Positions 54,305-61,692 of a stretch of DNA of 64,000 nucleotides are shown here, piece by piece (the first letter of the stretch is position 1; the number at the start of each line of letters is the position of its first letter). The translations under genes were made by a program, and so were the position numbers. Under the pieces are notes generated by a model. The model made no database searches, was not told where the DNA came from, and was given only the letters and a program-made list of their open reading frames with translations. Source of the stretch: Bradyrhizobium sp. WBAH42 (GTDB lineage Bacteria > Pseudomonadota > Alphaproteobacteria > Rhizobiales > Xanthobacteraceae); the NCBI RefSeq assembly GCF_024585265.1, contig NZ_CP036533.1, positions 6,147,001 to 6,211,000 on the forward strand, in the 5' to 3' direction.

Positions 54305-54317
54305 GAAGGAGGAAACG

Positions 54318-54710
54318 ATGGACGACCAGAAGCGCCGCGATGCCGGCATGAACGTGCGCCGCAAGGTGCTGGGTAATGCCTGGGTCGACAAGTCGATCGC
54401 GAACCGCAATGCGTTCAACACCGACTTCCAGGACTTGATCACCCGCTACGCCTGGGGCGAGATCTGGACGCGGCCGCATTTCGACGAGCGCACGCGGCGC
54501 GTGCTCGTGATCGGCACCATGGTCGCGCTCGGGCAATGGGACGAATTCCGCCTGCACGTGCGTGCGGCGCTCGCCGAGGGCGGCTTCACGCCCGACGACA
54601 TCAAGGAGATCCTGCTGCAGCAGGCGATCTATTGCGGTGTGCCGGCGGCGAACCACGCCGTCAAGGAAGCCTCAGCGATTGTGCAGGAGCTCGGCCTGCT
54701 CAAGACCTAA
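54318..54710 (+). CDS. pcaC: 4-carboxymuconolactone decarboxylase
   Basis: 130 residues from the ATG at 54318, behind a strong AAGGAGGAAACG site. Features are NRNAFNTDFQDLITRYAWGE, IWTRPHFDERTRRVLVIGTM and the QQAIYCGVPAANHAV region with Cys and His. It turns 4-carboxymuconolactone into the enol-lactone used by PcaD. It lies apart from pcaD by a repeat but is probably in the same transcript. Its 3' end overlaps a convergent gene. Confidence 0.93.
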   Translation: MDDQKRRDAGMNVRRKVLGNAWVDKSIANRNAFNTDFQDLITRYAWGEIWTRPHFDERTRRVLVIGTMVALGQWDEFRLHVRAALAEGGFTPDDIKEILLQQAIYCGVPAANHAVKEASAIVQELGLLKT

Positions 54711-55211
54711 AGGCTGAAGATTCGGCGGCGCGGCGGCCTCGGCCGTCTTCGGCGCAGCCGCCGGCTTCTCGATCACGACCACGATGGCCGCACCGAGCAA
54801 GAGCAGAAGCTCGGTGGCGTGCAGCCGAAGCGCGGCCAGCTCGCCGACCTTCGAGGCCATCACCATGCTGGCAAAGGAGATCAGGCTGCCGATCGCCAGC
54901 GCAATCCCGAGCGCCTCGTCACTGCCGCCGCCCTTGCGGGTTCGGGGAATGCAGAGCAGCACGAGATAGATCGCGAAGAACGCCACCACGGTCAGCCGTC
55001 CGAGCGCCAGCAGCCAGGCGGCACGCACCGTGTCCATGCCCGCCATCTGCAGGTGGTCGCTCAGATACAGCGCCACCGCGACGCTCGGCCGCTCGTAAAG
55101 GCCGTGCACGGGCGCAACAATGATGTTGAAGGCGACGAGGCTCCATACGGGAATGAAATAGGCCGCCAGCAGCGCGCCGTTGACCGAGCCGATCCGCCAG
55201 TTCCTGAACAT
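54672..55211 (-). CDS. Hypothetical four-helix membrane protein
   Basis: 179 residues with about four hydrophobic segments (NGALLAAYFIPVWSLVAFNI, LLALGRLTVVAFFAIYLVLL, ALGIALAIGSLISFASMVM, ELLLLLGAAIVVVI) and a Pro/Ala-rich end. No family is recognised. The gene overlaps the 3' end of pcaC by 39 bases in convergent orientation. A stop earlier in the tail cannot be excluded, but the membrane pattern argues for a real gene. Confidence 0.7.
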   Translation of the reverse strand: MFRNWRIGSVNGALLAAYFIPVWSLVAFNIIVAPVHGLYERPSVAVALYLSDHLQMAGMDTVRAAWLLALGRLTVVAFFAIYLVLLCIPRTRKGGGSDEALGIALAIGSLISFASMVMASKVGELAALRLHATELLLLLGAAIVVVIEKPAAAPKTAEAAAPPNLQPLGLEQAELLHNR

Positions 55212-55336
55212 GCCGCTTCCCGCCTGGTTTGCCGCGCCTTCGATGGAAGGCGGCGGCCATGCCGGAGCTAACTCGCATCAGACTGTGGCGGCAATTTAAA
55301 CCCTTTGTTTACCTTAACTGCCTGCTCCCGTGGCGC

Positions 55337-55410
55337 CATTCGGGTGCGCAGCCCCAGACCCGGAATCTCGAGATTGTCGGGTTCGGCTCTTCGAGTCGCC
55401 CCGGAACGAC
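55337..55410. repeat. Degenerate family A repeat
   Basis: CATTCGGGTGCGCAGCCCCA to CCCGGAATCTCGAG, then TCGGGTTCGGCTC to GCCCCGGAACGAC. Same layout as the copy at 8031, including CTCGAG at its centre, but with several mismatches. Confidence 0.75.
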
Positions 55411-55421
55411 TCTTCAATAAG

Positions 55422-55450
55422 AAAAAGGCCCCGCCTCTCGGCAGGGCCTC
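55422..55450 (-). terminator. Intrinsic terminator after the small PGQQ gene
   Basis: On the minus strand GGCCCTGCC, GAGA loop, GGCGGGGCC and a T run. It stands 26 bases after the stop of the small gene at 55476 and supports that gene being transcribed. Confidence 0.85.
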
Positions 55451-55475
55451 ACCCTCTTACTTCTGGGCTCCCAAA

Positions 55476-55640
55476 CTACTTGTCCTGCTGACCCTGCTGG
55501 CCCGGGCGATCGCCCTGGCGCATCGGATCGTTCTGCTGCTGCTGTCCGGGTTTCTGACCGCCGCCCTGCTGCTGCCCGGGACGCTGCTGGCCGGGGTTCT
55601 GGTTCTGCTGACCCGGATTCTGGTTCTGCTGCTTCGTCAT
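55476..55640 (-). CDS. Small PGQQ-repeat disordered protein
   Basis: 54 residues starting MTKQQNQNPGQQNQNPGQQR, nearly only Q, N, P, G, R and K, with PGQQ units about every 5-8 residues and the end DRPGQQGQQDK. Too short and compositionally odd for normal gene calling. Support: AAGGGAG nine bases before the ATG and a clean terminator 26 bases after the stop. The protein should be intrinsically disordered. Function is unknown; I recall similar short Gln-rich proteins in Bradyrhizobium. Confidence 0.75.
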   Translation of the reverse strand: MTKQQNQNPGQQNQNPGQQRPGQQQGGGQKPGQQQQNDPMRQGDRPGQQGQQDK

Positions 55641-55903
55641 TCGGGGAAACTCCCTTGTTGGACGTCAGAGGGAAGACAACGGCCCGCATCCACTTTGGTT
55701 GCCTGCGGAACCCGGTTCCTCGCAGGTGCGGGAACCCGGCGGCAAAATGATCTCTGTACAAGCCTTAAGGCGGAGACCGGGCCAGTTGCAGCCGCCAGTT
55801 CCCTCCTGTTACAAAACCATGTGAACGCTCAAGGGCTGCCGGGGCCCAAGAACTCTCTGCAAGAGCTCCCTTTGAGCCGCGTCAAGTTTGGGTACGGCAG
55901 CTT

Positions 55904-56821
55904 ATGGATTATTTCGCCCAGCAGCTCATCAACGGCCTCGTGCTCGGCTCCATCTACGGCCTGATCGCGATCGGCTACACGATGGTCTACGGCATCGTCG
56001 GCATGATCAACTTCGCCCATGGCGACGTCTTCATGATCGGCGGCTTCATCGCCCTCATCACCTTCCTGATCCTGATCTCGCTCGGCCTCACGGCCGTTCC
56101 CGTGATCCTGCTCGTGGTGCTGCTGGTGTCGATGGCAATCACCGCGCTCTATGGCTGGACCATCGAGCGCATCGCCTACCGGCCGCTGCGCCATTCCTTC
56201 CGCCTCGCCCCGATGCTGTCGGCCATCGGCATGTCGTTCGTGCTGACGAATTATTCGCAAGTGGCGCAAGGCGCCCGCGTCAAGCCGATCCCGCCCTTCA
56301 TCACCGGCGGCTATACGCTGCACGAGAGCCAGGACGGCTTCGTGATCCAGCTCTCCAACATCCAGATCATGGTGGTCCTCACCACCATCGTGCTGCTGGC
56401 GATCTTCACCTGGCTGGTGTCGCGCACCCGGCTCGGGCGCGACATGCGCGCCTGCGAGCAGGATCAGACCATGGCGGCGCTGCTCGGCGTCGACGTCGAC
56501 CGCACCATCTCCATGACCTTCGTGATCGGCGCCGCGCTCGCCGCCGTCGCGGGCCTGATGTACCTGCTGTATTACGGCCTGGTCGACTTCTTCATGGGCT
56601 TCGTCGCCGGCATCAAGGCCTTCACTGCCGCCGTGCTCGGCGGCATCGGCTCGCTGCCCGGCGCCATGCTCGGCGGGCTCGCGATCGGCCTGATCGAGAC
56701 GTTCTGGTCGGCCTATTTCTCGGTCGAGTACAAGGACGTCGCGGCGTTCTCGATCCTGATCGTCGTGCTGATCTTCATGCCGACCGGCCTGCTCGGCCGT
56801 CCCGAAGTCGAAAAAGTCTGA
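55904..56821 (+). CDS. livH: Branched-chain amino acid ABC permease LivH
   Basis: 305 residues with about eight membrane segments. LivH marks are QQLINGLVLGSIYGLIAIGY, TMVYGIVGMINFAHGDVFMI and the coupling region ACEQDQTMAALLGVDVDRT. It pairs with LivM in a HAAT-type importer for branched-chain or other amino acids. The start ATG at 55904 follows a weak GGGTACGG site. The gene opens a five-gene plus-strand cluster. A larger frame crossing it is spurious. Confidence 0.92.
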   Translation: MDYFAQQLINGLVLGSIYGLIAIGYTMVYGIVGMINFAHGDVFMIGGFIALITFLILISLGLTAVPVILLVVLLVSMAITALYGWTIERIAYRPLRHSFRLAPMLSAIGMSFVLTNYSQVAQGARVKPIPPFITGGYTLHESQDGFVIQLSNIQIMVVLTTIVLLAIFTWLVSRTRLGRDMRACEQDQTMAALLGVDVDRTISMTFVIGAALAAVAGLMYLLYYGLVDFFMGFVAGIKAFTAAVLGGIGSLPGAMLGGLAIGLIETFWSAYFSVEYKDVAAFSILIVVLIFMPTGLLGRPEVEKV

Positions 56822-56826
56822 CGCGC

Positions 56827-58146
56827 GTGACAGCTCCCTCGACCCACACGACCAAACCTGCAACGGGCATCCCCGCCCTCCTCAAGACCGCCTTCATCAA
56901 CGCAGTGATCGCGCTGGTGCTATTCTCGCTGATGGTCGGCATCCGCACCGAGGCGGGCTCCGAGGGCCAGCTCACTTACTGGACGCGATTCGGCGAGCTC
57001 GCCTCCCTCGTCGCCGCCGTGTTCGGCGGCTCGATCGTGATCGAGCTGCTCAGGCAATGGATCGGCCCGGCCGGCACCGAGAAGCTGGTGCCACCAGCGG
57101 TGCAGAAGGGCATGTCGCTGGTCGGCCGCTACCTTGCACCCGCGCTGCTGATCTTCACGCTGCTGGTGCCCGTCATCTTCTATAACCAGCGCTACATCCT
57201 CGACCTCGCCATTCTCGTACTGACCTATGTGATGCTGGGCTGGGGCCTCAACGTCGTGGTCGGGCTCGCCGGCCTGCTCGATCTCGGCTACGTCGCCTTC
57301 TATGCGGTCGGCGCCTATTCCTACGCGCTGCTCGCCACCAATTTCGGCTGGTCGTTCTGGATCTGCCTGCCGCTCGCCGGCATCCTCGCCGCATTCTGGG
57401 GCGTGCTGCTCGGCTTTCCCGTGCTGCGCCTGCGCGGCGACTATCTCGCCATCGTGACGCTCGCCTTCGGCGAGATCATCCGCCTCGTCCTGATCAATTG
57501 GCAGAGTCTGACCGGCGGACCGAACGGCGTATCCGGTATTCCGCGTCCGACCCTGTTCGGCATTCCGCTGAGCAACACCGACGATGGGCTGGCCGCCATG
57601 CTCCGCATCGAGTATTCGCCGACCCACCGTATCGTCTTCCTGTTCTATCTGATCCTGGCGCTGGCGCTGCTCACCAACTGGGTGACGATCCGCCTGCGCC
57701 GGCTGCCGATCGGGCGCGCCTGGGAGGCCTTGCGCGAGGACGAGGTCGCCTGCCGCGCGCTTGGCATCAACACCACGACGACCAAGCTCACGGCGTTCGC
57801 GACCGGCGCGATGTTCGGCGGCTTCGCCGGCGCCTTCTTCGCCACCCGCCAGGGCTTCATCAGCCCGGAATCCTTCACCTTCCAGGAATCGGCGCTGGTG
57901 CTCGCCATCGTCGTGCTCGGCGGCATGGGCTCGCAGCTCGGCGTCGCGCTCGCGGCGCTGACCATGATCGGCGGGTTCGAGCTGTTCCGCGGCCTCGAGA
58001 CCTATCGCATGCTGGTGTTCGGCTGGGCCATGGTGCTGATCATGATCTGGCGGCCACGGGGCCTCGTCGGCCATCGCGCGCCGACCGTCTATCTGAAGAA
58101 GGCGCAGGCCATCTCCTCCGACCTCGTCAAGGAGGGCCACGGATGA
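56827..58146 (+). CDS. livM: Branched-chain amino acid ABC permease LivM
   Basis: 439 residues from the GTG at 56827, five bases after livH. The N-terminal 110 residues carry extra membrane segments, then the LivM core: LNVVVGLAGLLDLGYVAFYA, VLRLRGDYLAIVTLAFGEII, and the coupling helix REDEVACRALGINTTTTKLT. It overlaps livG by four bases. The length exceeds that of simple LivM proteins, as is usual for alphaproteobacterial members. Confidence 0.92.
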   Translation: MTAPSTHTTKPATGIPALLKTAFINAVIALVLFSLMVGIRTEAGSEGQLTYWTRFGELASLVAAVFGGSIVIELLRQWIGPAGTEKLVPPAVQKGMSLVGRYLAPALLIFTLLVPVIFYNQRYILDLAILVLTYVMLGWGLNVVVGLAGLLDLGYVAFYAVGAYSYALLATNFGWSFWICLPLAGILAAFWGVLLGFPVLRLRGDYLAIVTLAFGEIIRLVLINWQSLTGGPNGVSGIPRPTLFGIPLSNTDDGLAAMLRIEYSPTHRIVFLFYLILALALLTNWVTIRLRRLPIGRAWEALREDEVACRALGINTTTTKLTAFATGAMFGGFAGAFFATRQGFISPESFTFQESALVLAIVVLGGMGSQLGVALAALTMIGGFELFRGLETYRMLVFGWAMVLIMIWRPRGLVGHRAPTVYLKKAQAISSDLVKEGHG

Positions 58147-58976
58147 GCGGCGAGCGTATCCTCCACGTCGATCAGCTCACCATGCGCTTCGGCGGCATCG
58201 TTGCCGTGCAGAACCTGTCGTTCGCGGCGGAGCGGCGCAAGATTACGGCGCTGATCGGACCGAACGGTGCGGGCAAGACCACCGTGTTCAACTGCATCAC
58301 CGGCTTCTACAAGCCGACCGGCGGCGCCATCCGCCTCACCCACGATGACGGCAGGGAAATCGCGCTCGAGCGGCTCAACGACTTCCGTATCGCCAAGCAG
58401 GCCAAGGTCGCGCGCACCTTCCAGAATATCCGCCTGTTTCCCGGGATGACCGTGCTCGAAAACCTGATGGTGGCGCAACACAACATGCTGATGCGCGCCT
58501 CGGGCTTCACCTTGCTCGGCCTTGTCGGCGCGCCGGCCTATCGCGACGCCGAAAAGCGCGCGATCGATCTCGCCACCGACTGGCTGAAGCGGGTCAGCCT
58601 GCTCGACCGCGCCGACGATGCGGCCGGCAATCTCGCCTATGGCGATCAGCGCCGCCTCGAGATCGCGCGCGCGATGTGCACCGAGCCTGCACTCCTGTGC
58701 CTTGACGAGCCGGCTGCAGGCCTCAACGCGCGAGAGAGCGCCGCGTTGAACGAACTCCTGCTTTCGATCCGCAACGACCTTGGAACGTCGATCCTCCTGA
58801 TCGAGCATGACATGTCGGTCGTGATGGAGATCTCCGACCACATCGTGGTGATGGATCACGGCGTGAAGATCGCACAAGGCACGCCGCGCGAGGTGCGCGA
58901 CGATCCCAAGGTGATCGCCGCCTATCTCGGCGCCGACGAGGAAGAGGCCATGGCCGTCATGGAGAGCGGATCGTGA
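58143..58976 (+). CDS. livG: Branched-chain amino acid ABC ATPase LivG
   Basis: 277 residues from the ATG at 58143, in ATGA overlap with livM. Walker A GPNGAGKTTVFNCITGFY, Q loop VARTFQNIRLFPGMTVLENL, signature AGNLAYGDQRRLEIARAM, Walker B PALLCLDEPAAGLN and H-loop LLIEHDMSVVMEISD are all intact. It is one of the two ATPases of the importer. It overlaps livF by four bases. Confidence 0.95.
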   Translation: MSGERILHVDQLTMRFGGIVAVQNLSFAAERRKITALIGPNGAGKTTVFNCITGFYKPTGGAIRLTHDDGREIALERLNDFRIAKQAKVARTFQNIRLFPGMTVLENLMVAQHNMLMRASGFTLLGLVGAPAYRDAEKRAIDLATDWLKRVSLLDRADDAAGNLAYGDQRRLEIARAMCTEPALLCLDEPAAGLNARESAALNELLLSIRNDLGTSILLIEHDMSVVMEISDHIVVMDHGVKIAQGTPREVRDDPKVIAAYLGADEEEAMAVMESGS

Positions 58977-59710
58977 CGGCGGCATCCCCCCTGCTCGCGA
59001 TCCGGGGCCTGCGCGCGGCGTACGGCAAGATCGAGGCCTTGAAGGGCGTCGACGTCGACATCAATTCCGGCGAGATCGTCGCGCTGATCGGCGCCAACGG
59101 CGCCGGCAAGTCGACGCTGATGATGACGATCTTCGGCAAGCCGCGCGCCCGCGCCGGGCAGATCCTGTACGAGGGCAGGGACATCACGGCCGTCCCGACC
59201 CACGAGATCGCCCATTTGCGCATCGCGCAGTCGCCCGAAGGCCGCCGCATCTTCCCGCGCATGAGCGTCGCCGAAAACCTCCAGATGGGGGCCGACGTCA
59301 CCGAGAGCACGCCGGCGGAACGGGAGAGCACGCTCGAGCGCGTGTTCGCCCTGTTTCCCCGCCTGAAGGAGCGTTTCGCCCAGCGCGGCGGAACCCTGTC
59401 CGGCGGCGAGCAGCAGATGCTGGCGATCGGCCGCGCCTTGATGAGCCGCCCTCGCCTGCTCATGCTCGATGAACCCTCGCTGGGGCTCGCCCCGCTCATC
59501 GCGCGGCAGATTTTCGACGCCATCCGCACACTGAACCGGCAGGACGGCCTGACCGTGCTGATCGTCGAGCAGAACGCCAACCATGCCCTCAAGCTCGCCC
59601 ACCGCGGCTATGTCATGGTCAATGGCCTGATCACGCTGGCCGGCAGCGGCGCCGAATTGCTGCAGCGCCCCGAGATCCGCGCCGCTTATCTGGAAGGCGG
59701 CCGGCACTGA
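58973..59710 (+). CDS. livF: Branched-chain amino acid ABC ATPase LivF
   Basis: 245 residues from the GTG at 58973. Walker A GANGAGKSTLMMTIFGKP, Q loop IAQSPEGRRIFPRMSVAENL, signature GTLSGGEQQMLAIGRALM, Walker B PRLLMLDEPSLGLAP and H-loop LIVEQNANHALKLAHRGYVM fit LivF. It is the partner of LivG. The binding-protein gene follows 151 bases later, probably with its own strong start. Confidence 0.95.
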   Translation: MTAASPLLAIRGLRAAYGKIEALKGVDVDINSGEIVALIGANGAGKSTLMMTIFGKPRARAGQILYEGRDITAVPTHEIAHLRIAQSPEGRRIFPRMSVAENLQMGADVTESTPAERESTLERVFALFPRLKERFAQRGGTLSGGEQQMLAIGRALMSRPRLLMLDEPSLGLAPLIARQIFDAIRTLNRQDGLTVLIVEQNANHALKLAHRGYVMVNGLITLAGSGAELLQRPEIRAAYLEGGRH

Positions 59711-59861
59711 CCGGCCCCGCCCTGCGCGAGAATGCGGCTAGATATCTTGACCTATGCCCGTATTTTGCCGGTGACTTCTCCTCGAATTCATTCAAGAATG
59801 GCGCCGGTTTGAACCGGGCATGCCCGGCAACTTCCACAGGCGACCACCCGCGAGGTATCTC

Positions 59862-60980
59862 ATGAAATCACTGAAGCTCATCGGTCTAGCATTCGGCGCA
59901 TCGCTCGCGCTGTCGAGCGCGGCATTCGCGCAGGATGTCACCGTCGCAGTCGCAGGCCCGATGACCGGCGGCGAGTCCGCCTTCGGCCGCCAGATGAAGA
60001 ACGGCGCCGAGATGGCCATCGCCGACATCAACGCCGCCGGTGGCGTCAACGGCAAGAAGCTCGCGCTCAACGCCGAGGACGACGCCTGCGATCCGAAACA
60101 GGCCCGCTCGGTGGCGGAAAAGATCGCCGGCGCCAAGATCCCGTTCGTCGCCGGCCATTTCTGCTCGTCGTCTTCGATCCCGGCCTCTGAAGCCTATGCG
60201 GACGGCAACGTCCTGCAAATCACTCCGGCTTCGACCAACCCGCTCTTCACCGAGCGCAAGCTGTGGAACGTGGCGCGGGTGTGCGGCCGCGACGACCAGC
60301 AGGGCCTGATCGCCGCGCAATACATCGCCAAGAACTACAAGGGCAAGAACATCGCCATCCTCAACGACAAGACCACCTACGGCAAGGGACTTGCGGACGA
60401 GACCAAGAAGGCGCTCAACAAGGCCGGCATCACCGAGAAGCTCTACGAGAGCTACAACAAGGGCGACAAGGACTTCAACGCGATCGTCTCGCGCCTGAAG
60501 AAGGAGAATGTCGAGCTCGTCTATGTCGGCGGTTACCATCAGGAAGCCGGCCTCATCCTGCGCCAGATGCGCGATCAGGGCCTGAAGACGGTGCTGATGT
60601 CGGGCGACGCGCTCGCCGACAAGGAGTACGCCTCCATCACCGGTCCCGCCGGCGAAGGCACGCTGTTCACCTTCGGTCCCGATCCGCGCAACAAGCCGAC
60701 CGCGAAGAAGATCGTCGAGGCGTTCAAGGCCAAGGGCATCGATCCGGAAGGCTATACGCTCTATACCTACGCTGCGCTGCAGGTCTGGACGCAGGCGGTC
60801 AAGAAGGCCGGCACCACCGACGCCAAGAAGGTCATGGAGACCATCAAGGCCGGCAAGTGGGACACGGTGCTCGGCCCGATCGAAATTGACGCCAAGGGCG
60901 ACCTCAAGCAGATCGACTATGTCGTCTACAAGTGGGACGCCAAGGGCAATTACGCCGAGCTCGGCGCCAAGGGTTCTTGA
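59862..60980 (+). CDS. livJ: Branched-chain amino acid-binding periplasmic protein
   Basis: 372 residues from the ATG at 59862 (MKSLKLIGLAFGASLALSSA), behind GAGGTATCTC. A signal peptide ends near AAFAQDV. The Leu/Ile/Val-binding fold follows: VAVAGPMTGGESAFGRQMKN, GAEMAIADINAAGGVNGKKL, EKIAGAKIPFVAGHFCSSSS and IVSRLKKENVELVYVGGYHQ. It delivers ligand to LivHM in the periplasm. A terminator lies downstream at 61054. Confidence 0.93.
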   Translation: MKSLKLIGLAFGASLALSSAAFAQDVTVAVAGPMTGGESAFGRQMKNGAEMAIADINAAGGVNGKKLALNAEDDACDPKQARSVAEKIAGAKIPFVAGHFCSSSSIPASEAYADGNVLQITPASTNPLFTERKLWNVARVCGRDDQQGLIAAQYIAKNYKGKNIAILNDKTTYGKGLADETKKALNKAGITEKLYESYNKGDKDFNAIVSRLKKENVELVYVGGYHQEAGLILRQMRDQGLKTVLMSGDALADKEYASITGPAGEGTLFTFGPDPRNKPTAKKIVEAFKAKGIDPEGYTLYTYAALQVWTQAVKKAGTTDAKKVMETIKAGKWDTVLGPIEIDAKGDLKQIDYVVYKWDAKGNYAELGAKGS

Positions 60981-61053
60981 TCAAGGGTTCCTGATCAAGG
61001 ATGCTCGTCGGGGATCCCGATCAGCGATCCCGAAGGCTCTGCCATCGCGACCG

Positions 61054-61080
61054 CGCCCCGGCTTGCCGGGGCGTTCTTTT
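61054..61080. terminator. Intrinsic terminator after livJ
   Basis: CGCCCCGGC, TT, GCCGGGGCG and TTCTTTT: strong stem with a T run on the plus strand, 74 bases after the livJ stop and seven bases before the end of the convergent response regulator gene. Confidence 0.9.
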
Positions 61081-61086
61081 GCCCGG

Positions 61087-61473
61087 TCAGACCGCGGCCG
61101 AGATCTCGCCGCCCGCCGCGGCCTGGGCCTTGCGGAGCGCTTGCAGCAGATCGTTCGGCCGAAACGGCTTTTGCAGGCAGGCGAGGTTGGCGAGGTGGGG
61201 CGATTGGTCCATGAAATCGAGCGCCGTCATCCCGGATACCGCAATCACGGGCAGCGCTGGCGCGCGCTCGCGCAGGGCCGTGATGACATCGACGCCATTG
61301 GTATCGCCGAGGAAGATGTCGACGATCGCCGCGTCAAAGGGGCTTTCCGCAAACGCCTTCAGCCCCGCCGCGCCGCTTTCGGCCTCCATGACCTCGAAAC
61401 GATTGACCCGAAGCACGATCGCGATCATCGCACGGACGTCCTTCTGGTCGTCGATGATGAGCACGCGTGGCAT
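61087..61473 (-). CDS. Single-domain response regulator
   Basis: 128 residues from the ATG at 61473 (MPRVLIIDDQKDVRAMIAIV). A stand-alone receiver: acidic pair DD near 8-9, phospho-acceptor Asp 52 in AAIVDIFLGDTNG, Thr/Ser switch in VIAVSGMTA, and Lys in CLQKPFRPNDLLQALRK. No output domain, so it likely acts by protein contact or phosphotransfer. It is divergent from the sensor kinase gene, which may be its partner. Confidence 0.9.
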   Translation of the reverse strand: MPRVLIIDDQKDVRAMIAIVLRVNRFEVMEAESGAAGLKAFAESPFDAAIVDIFLGDTNGVDVITALRERAPALPVIAVSGMTALDFMDQSPHLANLACLQKPFRPNDLLQALRKAQAAAGGEISAAV

Positions 61474-61692
61474 CGGAGCAACTCCCGATCTCGAAACCAA
61501 AATCGCCTGTTTCAAACCTGGAACCCGCCGCAGCGGATGGGCATTATGACCCCGCCCCGTAAAGCGCACCTTACTGATCCCTGTTCCGTGCATCCACCGA
61601 AATTAGGTAAGCTGTAACCCTCGGTTGAGTCGCAAACCGGTTCCGTCACGACCCGCGCCCAAAACCCGCTAGGATGAACGGATTGCCGGCGA

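Noticed and set aside
55888..58146. A 752-codon frame suggesting a LivH-LivM fusion.
   Set aside because: The first part is the wrong frame of livH; livM itself begins at GTG 56827 and livH ends with a stop at 56821.
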